This document shows positions 12,973 through 24,699 of a DNA stretch of 64,000 nt, in pieces. The translations under genes were made by a program, and so were the position numbers. Source of the stretch: Ilex aquifolium (lineage: Eukaryota; Streptophyta; Magnoliopsida; Aquifoliales; Aquifoliaceae). Each line of letters begins with the position of its first letter. Position 1 is the stretch's first letter. Below the pieces are notes generated by a model. That model made no database searches. It saw only the letters and a list, made by a program, of their open reading frames with translations, and was not told the DNA's origin. The stretch spans positions 3,354,501 to 3,418,500 of the forward strand of contig OX637393.1 of assembly GCA_951799425.1 (NCBI GenBank), given 5' to 3'.

Positions 12973-13294
12973 GGTAGTGGTGGTGGTGGTGTTCTTCATC
13001 TTTTTCTTCTTCGTAATCTTCCTTTTCGTAGTCGTCTTCTTCTTCGTAGTTTTCTTCTTTTGCATTGGCGTGTTAATCTTCTTCATCGTTGTCGTCTTAT
13101 TCTTTCTTCTTCTTTGCAGTCTTCTTTTCTTATCCTACTTGTACTCTTCTTCTTTGTACTTCTTTTTCGTAGTCTAATTCTTCGTAATTTTCTATTTCTA
13201 CTTGTTTGCTTTTTCTTTCATCTTTTTCAATGTCGTCAATTCTTTTTTTCTTTTTTTTGGTAGTGTTCTTCTTAATTGGATTCTTATTCTTCTT

Positions 13295-15020
13295 TTTCGA
13301 AGAACACCACCACCACCACCACTACAAAGAACAAGAGGAAGAAGAAGAACACTACGACGACAACAAAGAAAAAAAAAAACAAAAGTCTACAAAGAAGAAG
13401 AATAAGAAACTACAAAAAAGAAAAAGACCAAGAAGAAGAAGAACACTACTAAGAAAATAAAAAAAAAACTACTAAGAAGAAGAAGAACAAAAATAAAAAT
13501 TAAGAAGAATAAGAAGACAACGAGTACTAATAAGAAGAAAAAGTAGAAGACTATGAACAATAAGAAAACTACGAAGAGGAAGACTACTATGAAGAAGAAG
13601 ACAATGAAGAGCAAGACTACGAAGAAGAATAAATCTACAAATAAGAATTACACTACGAAGAAGACTATGAAGAGGAAAACAACTACGAAGTCTCCGAAAA
13701 AGAAGAAGAAACAGAACAACAACAACAATATGAAGAAGAAGATGACAAAGAAGAACACTACGAAGAAGAATAAGACGAATATGAAGAACAAAAAAAACAC
13801 TACGAAGAAGACGACTAAGAAGAAGAATAAGAAGAGTGAAGAAGAAAAAGAATGACTACGAAAAAATAAGAATTGGTGACGGAAAATAAGAATACTAGGA
13901 AGAAGAATAATAAGGAAACTATGAAGAAGAATACTACGACGGAGAAAAATAAAAACACTATGAAAATGAAGAATGACAGAGAAAAATAAAAACACTACGA
14001 AGAAGAAGACGACTACAAAGAAAACCACAAAAAAGACTACGAAAAAGAAAAAGAGTAAGAGAACCATGACGAGGAAGAGTGTGAAGAAGAAAAACAACAT
14101 TACAAAGAAGCGGAAGAAGAACACTATGAAGAAGAAGAAGAGAAGAAGAAGACGAATGCGAAAAAAGACTAAAAACAAAGAAGACTACAAAGAAGAAGAA
14201 TAAAAATACGAATACGAAGACTGCGAAGAGGAAGACTACGAAGAAAAAGAACAAGAAGGAGAATAATATGAAGAAGAAAACTATGAAGAATAAGAAGAAG
14301 ACTACGAAGAATAAGAAAAAGAAGATTGAAGAACAAGAACTAGAACAAGAACAAGAACTAGAACAAGAACAAGAAGGCCATGAAGAAAAAGAATAAAAAG
14401 ACTGCGACGAGGAAAACTATGAAGAAAAAGAACAAGAAGGAGAATAATATGAAGAAGAAGACTACGAAGAATAAGAAGAAGAAGACTACGAAGAATAAGA
14501 AGAAGACGACTACGAAGAATAAGAAAAAGAAGACTATGAAGAACAAAAAGAACAAGAACAAGAACAAGAAGGCCATGAAGAAAAAGAATAAAAAGACTAC
14601 GAAGAAGAAGAACAACAACAACAACAATACTATGAAGAAGAGATAGAAGAATACTGCAAACAAGAAGAAGAAGACTACAAATAAGAAGAAAAATAGAGAT
14701 GACGACAAATGACGGAAAAGAAGACGACTACGAAGAATAAGAATAAGAATAAGGCAACGAAAAGGAAGAAGAAGAAGAAGAACACAACACGACCACCACC
14801 ACCACTACAAAGAAAACGAGGAAGAAGAGAAGAAGAAAACACTACGAAGACTACGAAAAGAATTGCGAAGAAGAAGAAGAACATGACTGTGAAGAAGACG
14901 ACGGTTATAAAAAGAAGAAGAGAATACCAAGAAGTAAACTATCAAGAAGAAGAAGACTAAGAAAAAAAAGACTAAAGAAAAAGTAGAAGGAGAAGAAAAC
15001 TCCAAAGAAAAAAACTATGA
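13295..15020 (+). repeat. GAA-rich polypurine array, third block
   Basis: The strand bias flips back at about 13295, where TTCTTCTTTTTC meets GAAGAACACC. From there the + strand is purine-rich with the GACTACGAAGAAGAAG unit, the complement of the second block. A CCACCACCACCACTAC segment at 13303-13325 is the inverted counterpart of GTAGTGGTGGTGG at about 12975-12995, and a similar one recurs near 14795. Reading frames are Lys/Thr/Asn-rich artefacts. A short outlier of the same repeat occurs at 15690-15775. Confidence 0.9.
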
Positions 15021-15027
15021 AAAATAA

Positions 15028-15165
15028 CGCGGCGTGTTCGAATTATGATCGCTTTTACGCGAGAAAGGGGGACCACCCTCTAAGCCTAAGTATTCCTCAA
15101 TGACGTATTCCCCAATGACCGATAGCGTACAAGTACTGTGGGGGGGGGTCTCTTCATGAGGGAAA
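15028..15165 (+). pseudogene. Nuclear-integrated organellar large-subunit rRNA fragment (probably mitochondrial 26S)
   Basis: The text CTAAGCCTAAGTATTCCTCA, then TGACCGATAGCG and TACAAGTACTGTG, is the conserved large-subunit rRNA segment containing GACCGATAGCG...GTACCGTGAGGGAAA. The form matches what I recall of plant mitochondrial 26S better than plastid 23S. A small internal duplication (TATTCCTCAATGAC / TATTCCCCAATGAC) and a G run replace the normal sequence, so it is a decayed nuclear insert. It abuts the right edge of the GAA array. Confidence 0.6.
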
Positions 15166-15549
15166 TCAAAATAATTGTACAAGCATCATATCTGAGTCCA
15201 CAACTTCAGAGAGCTTGTGGTGTTCTCGGATACACGGATCAAGAGGTGCGGTTTGGTCATCTTCTCGAGCACCGGTCATCAGAGGTGCGTGATGGAAAGG
15301 CTAGCAACAAGCACACTCACTTATGATCTACTGAAATAGTAAAGGGGTGGGGCTCAGGTCATGCGACGGAAACAAGCTGGACTTTGAAGCAAAAAATCCA
15401 ATCTTTCATAAAAGAAGAAAAAATCAATGCATGGATGAACAAGACTACTTCTATTCTTGGGCATCGTGCATCAAATAGACTAGGCTCCTTCATCCCTTAG
15501 TAATCTCCTTCATTCATGCCTTATCTTTATTATTAGTAAGCCCCTTCAT

Positions 15550-15611
15550 GTCTTTTCTCAGTGACACATTTTATTTGGCAGTTTTTTGGATGTTAAATAC
15601 CATTGGATGGG
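15550..15611 (+). pseudogene. psaB fragment (nuclear-integrated plastid DNA)
   Basis: Translation gives LSDTFYLAVFWMLNTIGW, the photosystem I PsaB transmembrane segment. Similarity ends immediately after GW. This is a short plastid-derived insert lying between the main GAA array and the small array outlier at 15690-15775. It has no expression potential. Confidence 0.75.
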
Positions 15612-15789
15612 ATGAAGGGGCTGGAGCAATATTTAGTTGGGAATGGACCATATGGGTCTCTTCTGCTGGGCTGTGCGAAAGAGCAACTAAAAACATTATG
15701 AAGAAGAAGACTATGAAGAAAAAGAAGTCGACTACAAAGACGAAGAAGAAGATGCAGAAAGAGCAAGAACAAAAAGAAGCCCTTGAATG

Positions 15790-18035
15790 AGATAAAGCGA
15801 AGATAATGCAATTTCAAGACTGAACATCTTTTTTTTTCCTCCGTGTCTAGCTAATAGTCACTCAAAGCAAAAAGGCATGGGATGCAAACAAAAACAATCC
15901 CGCACAACATATTCCTTTGCCACCATAGAATTTTGGAAATAGAGGACAAATTGATGCTCCCGATGATTCTAATTCCCCTAGACTTCCATCATGAATCAAA
16001 TTTATATGTTTTTTGATGTTTGGAATTTGTCTTCCCTTTTCTGGGCTTGATCACATTGTTTTTGGGGCAGGGGGCTCTTATGAATAGTCCAGGGGCATGG
16101 GCCAGAAATCTTTTCCATGAACTAGAATCAATTTTGAATATAAGAAGCGTATCCCGACACTGTGGGACTGATACCAAACTGTGGAGAAAAAATTCTGCAA
16201 TCATGCCGAATCATAAAACAAATGCAATGCTCCACACCAACTGAATTAGACAACATATAAAACAATCAAACAATTAATGTCAGCAAAGTAGTACAGGGAA
16301 AAATAACATGACAATCGAAATGTTCACTTGTTCAGAACAATACCGCATCCAGCCTCTGATATCCTGTCACAAATCCATGTCATAGTCATTGCACTACACA
16401 AGCAGAAAAGTTGTGACCATCATATGTTTTACCCTGCAAACAGTACATATCACGACAAAGTATATCTCACAAAATTAAATGATTTTGCAATATAAATTAT
16501 CAATTTTATGAATTGAATTCTGGGAATGCATCAAATCACTTCAGATTAGCAGGCAAATTTGTGGAACTCCACCTAACCAGCAACAGACATGTGAAAGGGA
16601 AAAATAAAAAAAGAGTATAACTGGCTTTGGTGGTGGGTGAACAGTTGTCTAAAGTTAGGTTTTCAACGATCAAGAGTAATCATAGATCAGATGTTTCATT
16701 TACAAGCGTTGCATCCAGACTCAAGAGACAATACAACACAGTTTTCACATAAGAGGACCTGCTCGAAATTTCCATTGCATTGAATTATCAGTGGGAACCG
16801 ATGGATTTGAAAAATCAAACGACCATTCAAGGATGTTCCCTCCATAAAAGAAATGGAATAAGAATCATGCAGCCAAAGGAGATCTAATAATGATGCACAA
16901 GTTTATATGTACTGGAAAATTGAAAAGTGCATAACATAGTGGCACATTGGTAGGCAAACACATTAACAGGCGAGAACCTCATATCTGGATGCAATACCTA
17001 TAAAACATTTGCAAATTAGGACACATTTTCCAACCATTAATACATGTAGTACACCCAAAAGTCATACGTATATTTATCCATGTGATGGTAGCATTGGCTG
17101 CCTGGAATGAATAAATTTTATTCAATCAAAATTACCTGTTACTAGCAGCATATATGGAATATGGAAGTGAATAACGAGCACAAGTCAGAGCCTCCAATAT
17201 TGCAAAACCAAGTGAAGTCCACCATCTGAGAGAGATTCACAATGCATTGGGTTTGTAACCTTGTGTATTTACTAACGACAGTAACGATAATAGAATGGAA
17301 TACAAGAAAAATTACCATGGGCTTGTCTCATTACTCGAGAGGAATAACTAAACAAACATATGACTCTTAATCCTCTCATGACCATCTAAGCCTTCTGCAG
17401 CTTCACCAAGGGAGGAATAACATGACAAAATACCTAACCACATGATTTATGGCAAGCGTTGCTCAAAAAGGCGAGTTCAATACTGAATAAAGGACTATCA
17501 GATGGTTAAACATAATGCACATGACGGGGATTATTCTTTCAACGAAACAATAAACTTTAACCTCCTACTTTCACAGTTCGTACAAAACTACAAAAGAAGA
17601 AAATATATGAGGGGTGGTTATATAAAATTTGTTTTACTCCACACACATTAGAAAATCTATGGCTAGGCTCAAAGATATTTTTTGATAGGAACATTCAAAG
17701 ATATTTTTTAATAGGACGATTCAAAGATGTTTTAGCTTACCCATTGAATGGAAAAAAATAATAGTCACGTCGTCATGAAGTTGCAATACATTTTGTGGCT
17801 TGACTAAATCAAATCTGTGAGAATAAAAAACCAACCAATAAATAATCCAATGTTGAGCCTGAGTCAAAAGAGAAACATAAATGCTTCATGTTGAGAAAAG
17901 AGTTCTCATAGTCCACTATAATGCTTGAAAGCAGTATGCAAAACTGATCACTGACATATGCATTTTATTACCTCCATCTAATGAAAAAGAAAAAAAATCT
18001 TCACATCCATATCACAGCTAATGTACCAAACTAAA
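15790..18035. other. Intergenic, no gene recognised
   Basis: AT-rich sequence without identifiable exons. The stretch near 17120-17200 (TAGCAGCATATATGGAATAT) is repeated with substitutions at about 35695-35770, indicating a dispersed or duplicated segment. Confidence 0.4.
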
Positions 18036-18190
18036 GGGATGTCATAAAAAACATCAACAAAAAATATGAAATCAATGAGAATAACAACTCATCTCCAATT
18101 AACGGTCAAATGACAGCTTATGTCCAACAGTAAAGGGATGCCACAAAAACATTACCAGAAACATGGAATCACTAAAGAGAATTGTATAGT
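18036..18190. repeat. Local repeat shared with 33.8 kb
   Basis: A segment containing GAGAATAACAACTCATCTCC and TTATG occurs at about 18036-18125. A degenerate neighbour follows at 18130-18190, and a third copy lies at about 33800-33900. All are in the same orientation. Function unknown; possibly the footprint of an ancient duplication. Confidence 0.6.
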
Positions 18191-18671
18191 TGAGTTCAAA
18201 AAACATAAGCTTCATAGTAGCAAAGCAGCAAACCTTTATAAGAATTGATGCTTCAATTTGAAGATTGAGAGAGCTCATGTTCCGGCGCAAAATCACCAAT
18301 TTCATCTTCCATAAAGGGACAGCTATTTCCTTATATAGCACCTTGCACACAAGAACAAGAAGCCATGCTATTAATCAAAAAGAAGATAAAAGAAAAAAAT
18401 AGCACTGGCTCGTTACAAAACACAATGACTGATTCAGTAGTTATCTCGCCAAAAATAAACATTCTCCACATATGCAGCTACGTAGATGTATTATTCACAT
18501 AAAGACACACACAAATATCACTTTGCAAAATATCAACCAAACATGCTTTTGCTATTTTTTTTTTTGGTTCAAGAGAAGTTCCTTAAATAAGTGTTACTAC
18601 AAGATACATCGAAAAACAGTTTCGAAGTAGGCAATGTGACCCAGAAATCTATAACAAGATAGAACCACTAC

Positions 18672-18800
18672 CTTGCTAATGCACTTTAACTTATCCAACA
18701 TTATAAACTGACTGAGAAAAGTCAAGTTTCCGTAGTGCCCTGGAAAATCCCAAAAACTCCCATGGCATGTTTCACAAACACCATGCTTGTTTGCATGACC
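18672..18800 (-). pseudogene. RNA polymerase III largest-subunit (NRPC1-like) exon fragment
   Basis: A 129-bp block with an upstream TTTCAG acceptor and a downstream AAG/GTAGTG donor stays open for 43 codons. It contains ANKHGVCETCHGSF, FPGHYG and KLKCISK. In largest subunits this N-terminal zinc site reads C-x2-C...CPGHxG. Here the third cysteine is phenylalanine, and several residues between HYG and KLKC are missing relative to the family. Neighbouring exons were not found. A non-functional fragment is the best reading; the assignment to Pol III over Pol I or II rests on the KLKCI motif. Confidence 0.65.
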
Positions 18801-19869
18801 CTGAAACCCAACAAGAAAGTACCTTTGAGACACAAAGAAATAAATGTAAAAAAGCAATGGCCAAGCACAAGTAAACATTGATGTCTTTCATTAGGTAAAT
18901 TTAGCATGTGAAATAAGTCAATGACGAAGAATAGCGGGAATAAGGCAGGACACAAAAGACATATATACTAAAACTCAAACCCGATATTTTGAACGTTTAG
19001 CTAGCTATTTCATGCGGAGCATTTGCACTCTGGGAAGAAAAAGTTACATTAGTCAAGAAGACCACATATAATCCAACAGAACAAAGCGAAAATGGGACAA
19101 AAAACATTACATAACTAAGCATTACAAAACCTTCACCCGTAGATGATCTCCAATTTTGCCAGCAGTTTGTCCAACACTAGAAAGACAACATTCTTGCAAA
19201 GCTCTTAAACAAGTCATCTCCACCATTTTCCAGCTGAAAATTGAGACAGACATGAATCGTGGATGATAGTACATCGACCATCTATCAAATTTAGAATCGT
19301 TAGAAAGATCCAAAATATTTTTTAGATATATGTACATACCGACATGATTATCGTCATAAAGTATAAAACTTCACTAAATACAAGGTAGAATCAGTGGGAT
19401 AAAACTAGTCAAAGAGAGTTTTAAAATTTAAATTATTAAAATTGTGGAACCCTGTCAAACATCAGGCTGTTTAAAAGAAATTATCTCCTGTGCACAAGCT
19501 ACAAGTAATTTTCGATACATACAGGAAACGATATGACTAGAGGAAGAAGATATTCGTACGTATTGAGAAGCAACAGATAAACACTCCTTACTAACCACAG
19601 GTAGCGTCTTGCGGTGCTTAGTATTCCGTGGCTACCTCTTTCTTGAGATTGGTAAGCTTTCCATCAATCTTTGACCAAGCAAAAGAAAGTCATTTTCAAA
19701 TGAAACCGCCCAACAAATGACCAGCATGTAAACATATAACTGCTTTCAAATATCAACCAACTACATACAAGAATTCTTAAACAAAGACATTAGCGCATCA
19801 ACTTCTGAAACTAAAAGGCTTGATAAAGCGGACTTCCTTGCATATGACAGAATTCACAAATAGTTGCAA
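18801..19869. other. Intergenic, no gene recognised
   Basis: AT-rich DNA. A block at about 19130-19240 has an acceptor-like TTTTCAG and stays open on the minus strand (WKMVEMTCLRAL), but I could not relate it to any family. Confidence 0.3.
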
Positions 19870-20400
19870 CGGATTTGGTCATAAAAAGCGGGGATCAATT
19901 TGTAAACCCGTAAATAAAGAGTCAAAATCATTACAATAGTCACACACTAATAAAAATACACAGATATATATAATAAAAATACACGCACTGACACATAAAA
20001 AACGAGCGCACACATTGAATCACAAAGGGCACACACATAGACACTTAAATAATATAAAAATATTCACCAGCAGCACCACACACACTATACACACAAAAAA
20101 ACATTAAACAAATTGGAAAATGAAAAAAGACACACTATAATAAAAACAACCCCATCCACACCGCACCCACACACAATCCACCTAAAAGCACATACACAAA
20201 AATATGTTGATAAAAGAAAATGCACACACATGAAAACAAATTGATGAAAAATACACATACACTAATAAAAAACACACAAAAATATATTGATAAAAAAAAA
20301 ATACACATACTGATACATAGTAAAACGTAAGAATAAACACAAACGTTGATAAAAGAAAAATACACGATGCACAATAAAACACACACAAACGCACTAATAA
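19870..20400. repeat. Degenerate CA-rich repeat unit
   Basis: ACACA-rich sequence beginning with text similar to the start of the 21.3-kb unit (TGGTCATA...AACC.GTAAATAAA...AATAGTCACAC). It looks like an older copy of the large-unit repeat further right. Confidence 0.6.
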
Positions 20401-21285
20401 ATATAGACTTTGAGTGATCTATCTATGTCCAACCGACATTGACTTAGAGTGATCTACTGGAGCATATACCTTCAGTTGGTTGAAATATATGAATGGAATT
20501 TTCAATTGATTTATTGAAGTGTGCGGGAGAAGTCTTATTAGGATGATGGTGGTGGTGTTTGCATTTGTGGAGTAAGTGAGGGTTAAGGATGAGTACTTAC
20601 CAAACCCGCTAATTTGTAAACAGATTGACTACTAATAGCTAAGGATTATCACTCCCACATGTAGCATTGGTCTTGCCTATAGCTATTCCTTAGGGTAAAG
20701 TATAACTAAGAAGGATATCTCATATCACAACTAGAAAATATTATAAGTATTGTTCACATTGTTATATGGCCTCCTTTGTTTCTAGAGATTAAAAATGACC
20801 GAGAAAATCTGACATAAATATTAAATAAGCAACAACGCGACTCACATCATTATAGGCACGTATGAATAGTGTGATTTTATGAAGATGGACAACGTTTCCT
20901 ACAACCCCTATGCAAACATGATTTTACCACGATGCAGACAAGAAACTTTTAACATGATGACCAGATTGAGATAAATTAAAGCAAAACATTGCCTGAGATT
21001 GTAGGCCAATGAAGTTGCATATAAAAGGTATGAACGGAAATAACCAATTTTCGGAAGGCACTGAAGGTGCTTGTAAAGACTTGCTGGTAAACTTAAGACA
21101 CAAACTACTCTAGCAACTCTATCATCTTCACCATGTCTACATTATCAATGCGCAAGTGCAAAGCACACAAAGCAAGAGGTGACAAATTCAAAAGTTAGGC
21201 AGGTTGTGGCCGGATTGATGATGAGTTGGGTGTAATCCATTCCCAGTTCATTTTCAACCTGTCTAACGAATGGGTTATAACTGAT
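20401..21285. other. Intergenic spacer, no gene seen
   Basis: Ordinary AT-rich sequence separating the degenerate CA-rich unit from the main tandem units. No coding or element signature was recognised. Confidence 0.4.
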
Positions 21286-23126
21286 TTGGTCATATCCTTA
21301 AACCTATAAATAAATTGTCTAAAACGTTAATATAGTCACGCGCTATAAAATACACACATATACACATAAAAAGAACACACTAACACATAAAAATCACACA
21401 CTAAAACACAAATAATACACAAACAACATTAAAAATACACAGTAATAAACGCACACTAACACATTACACAAATCAAAAACACATTGGGAAAATAAAGATT
21501 CCATGATACGTAAGTGATCACATTGGATCCTTGGGAACCATCACAAGTACGGCCGGCCTATATTTGAACGATAATGACGTGTCGTCCAGCGGAGCCACAA
21601 ACATTACAATAAACAAATATACAAAAACAAATTGATAAAAGAAAACACACACAACAACATTGATAAGAAAATGCATAAACACTAATAGACACATACACAC
21701 ACACACACACAGACCCTAATAAACACACACAATAACAACATAAAAATGCACAAAAACATAGGGATAAAAGAAAAATACGCACACTATTACGCAGTCAAAT
21801 GCAATAACAAATATAACACACATTGATAAAAGAAGAATATAGGATACACAATAACTATGTCTTGCCATGTAAAAGACACATCCATAACTTCTGACAATGC
21901 GATAGGCACATACACATAAAATGAACGCACTGACACATAAAAATTACACAATAAAACACAAGATACACATAAACAACATTAAAAATACACATAGTAATAA
22001 ACACAAAATGAACGCACTGACACATAAAAATCACACACTAAAACACAAACACACAAACAACATTAAAAATACACATAGTAATAAACACACACGAACACAT
22101 TACACAAATCAAAACCACATTGGGAAAATAAAGATTCCACGATACCTAAGTGATCATATTGGATCCTTGGGAACCATCACAAGCACGGCCGGCCTATATT
22201 TGAATGATAATGTCGTGTCATCCAACGGAGCCACAAACATTACAATAAAAACATACATAAACAAATACACAAAAAAAAATTGATAAAAGAAAACACACAC
22301 AACAACATCGATAGGAAAATACACATACACTAATAGACACACACACATGGACCCTAATAAACACACACAAAAACAAAATAAAAATGCACAAAAACATAGG
22401 GATAAAAGAAAATACGCACACTATTACGCAGTCAAATGTAATAACAAATATAACGCACATTGATAAAAGAAGAACATAGGATACAAAATAACTATGTCTT
22501 GCCATGTAAAAGACACCTCCATAACTTCTGACAATGCGATAGGGCATATATACACATAAAAAGAACACACTGACACATAAAAATCACACACTAAAACACA
22601 ACGAACACACATAAACAATATTAAAAATACACATAGGAATAAACGCACACTAACACATTACACAAATCAAAAACACAAAAACACATTGGGAAAATAAAGA
22701 TTCCACGATACCTAAGTGATCATATTGGATCCTTGGGAACCATCACAAGTACGACCGGCCTATATTTTAATGATAATGCCGTGTCGTCCAGCAAAGCTAC
22801 AAACATTACAATAAAAACATACATAAACAAATACACAAAAACAAATTGATAAAGAAAACACACACAACAACATTGATAAGAAAATACACATACACTAATA
22901 GACACACACACACACAAACACACACAAAGACCCTAATAAATACACACAAAAACAACATAAAAATACACAAAAACATAGAGATAAAAGAAAATACACACAC
23001 TATTACGCAGTCAAATGCAATAACAAATATAACACACATTGATAAAAGAAGAATATAGGATACACAACAACTATGTCTTGCCATGTAAAAGACACCTCCA
23101 CAACTTATGACAATGCGATAGGGCAC
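21286..23126. repeat. CA-rich large-unit tandem repeat, three units
   Basis: Three successive units of ~570-640 bp. A core starting GGATCCTTGGGAACCATCAC with GGCCGGCCTATATTT (changed to GACCGGCC in the third) begins at 21525, 22161 and 22727. A second core, CTATGTCTTGCCATGTAAAA, lies near 21857, 22493 and 23074. ACACACA- and ATAAA-rich DNA links them. The cores are much better conserved than the links. On the minus strand the first core stays open in all three units (YRPAVLVMVPKDP, YRPVVL in the third), but no family was recognised. Confidence 0.85.
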
Positions 23127-23299
23127 AAAAAAGCTTTGAAACAGGCCAAAGATTAATTTCGTTTTTCAGTTCATTTAATATTTCAATAGGATCTCTCTAT
23201 AAACCAAATGTCAAGAACTATCACACCTTTTTTACAATGCCCTGTTCAGATCATTCCTTTAGTACTTGCACACATAGAAGCTGCAGAACATAGCTTTCA

Positions 23300-24690
23300 A
23301 GAATCACCTGGGAAGATGGGTTGGGACTATTATTTTCTACTTTACTTCCAATCCTTCCTTGTTTAGGTCCAGAATCTTCTATTTTGGAACTGCCAAAAAT
23401 GGTATATACCTTCCATGAAAACCTTGATTGATGTGGATTCAAACCTTGTTGAGAAATACCAAAGGCAAGATAAATAACAGTTCAAGAAAAAAGGCCAAAA
23501 AATAAAAAGTTAGGAATGCACCTTTACGCCCTTTTGACATGAAATAGAAGTTTGGGTTATCTTGCTTGTGTTTGAAATTCACAAAAGTAATGAAAGTCTT
23601 GTGATGAAGATTTTGAGTAGACCACACTAAGTAATAAGAAGGGGTGAACAACATAAATTCAAATGGTCTTACTTCGTTTCATCAATACCGCCCATGTCTC
23701 TTCTACATTTCAGGAGACAAGGTACTTTTAGGGTCTCCATTTGTGAAGTTCTTTGGTTCCTTGGAAGGACTGCATTGGCATCCATTGGCTTACCATTTTC
23801 TGAGGACAAGCTGTTGCTGCAATTGCTAGCATCATCTTTTAGCTCAAATTTTCCACCATCTGTTGACACATTCTCTCCGTCTTGAAGAATGGAGATAAGT
23901 GTTTTATTTGTTCATGTTATGTTAACAGAAAAAATCAACCACAGGAAAGTCTGATTGGGAAGCAAGAAATAAAATAATGATAATGAAACATGTTTAATCC
24001 AATGATCAAAATTTCGTTTTGATGTATTATTTCGGTCACCTAGGAAACGCAAATGTTTTGACGTGTTTCGGAAACGTTTCGACCCGTTTCGGAAACACAA
24101 TGAAAAAAATAAAAAATTTAAAAATTATTTTTCTAAAACATTGATTGAAATATATCAGAGTATCTTAAAATACCTTAAAACATTCCGAAACAATTGTGTA
24201 AATGCATTAAAATATTATAAAATATCTTGAAATATTATACAACATCTCATAATATTAGAATTTCAATTCTATCACTGATTCGTTTCGGTCTCTTTAGAAA
24301 CGAAAACGTTTCAAACGTTTCGACCGTTTCAAAACGATATTTTGATCCTTGGTTTCATCAATATTCTACATAAGACCACATATATAAACTTAAAAAAATT
24401 TGATGAGAAAGAAAGCACCTAAGATGTTGAATGGTTTTATAATAGCCCTGAACAAATACACAACAACTCATTCAAGAAGTAGAATAGTATGACATCTTAA
24501 AATAAGAAGGATAAAAATATCACTTTCCAAATAGACACCTGTTGTTCTCTAGATCGGGGCATTCAAAGGCAAATTCAGGCTTCTCATCAATTCCAAATTT
24601 TCAAATAGTCAGCAGGAATGGCATCCAATTGAAATGACCACTTCTTCCGAAACAAACTATACTCCTCGTAAAGACATTTGTCATCTAAGA
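23300..24690 (-). other. Unidentified exon-like blocks
   Basis: Three non-repetitive blocks look protein-like on the minus strand. One at about 24540-24680 reads EEYSLFRKKWSFQLDAIPAD and then, in a shifted frame, FGIDEKPEFAFECPDLENN. One at 23669-23885 includes SSENGKPMDANAVLPRNQRT. One at 23310-23430 includes VYTIFGSSKIED. They could be pieces of one degraded gene interrupted by the hAT-type MITE at 24000-24351. I do not recognise the family. Confidence 0.25.
24000..24351 (+). mobile_element. hAT-type MITE, family A copy 3
   Basis: A 352-bp copy with ends CAATGATCAAAAT...ATTTTGATCCTTG and an imperfect 8-bp target duplication GTTTAATC / GTTTCATC at 23992-23999 and 24352-24359. It is in the same orientation as the copy at 4333. 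Mismatches in both terminus and duplication suggest it is the oldest of the three. Confidence 0.85.
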
Positions 24691-24699
24691 AGCTAGAAT

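Larger units (their letters stand above)
7376..13294 (-). repeat. TTC-rich array, second block (purines on - strand)
   Basis: At about 7376 the array flips. From here the + strand is pyrimidine-rich with the recurring motif TTCTTCGTAGTC, the complement of GACTACGAAGAA. Higher-order repeats are visible: a 237-bp direct duplication (about 7695-8170), a ~373-bp repeat (about 8430-9110), and a complex unit marked by CTACCTCCTCATGG near 11285, 11595, 11770, 11945, 12195 and 12370. The block is interrupted at about 9757-10491 and by a hAT-type MITE at 12620-12972. Frames rich in Phe/Val are composition artefacts. Confidence 0.9.

Noticed and set aside
16020-16244. Possible organellar gene fragment
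   Set aside because: The translated text did not match any organelle protein I could recall with confidence.
21921-23126. Cys/Val/Phe-rich frames on the minus strand of the CA-rich repeat
   Set aside because: Mostly ACACA composition; only the short core is possibly protein-like.
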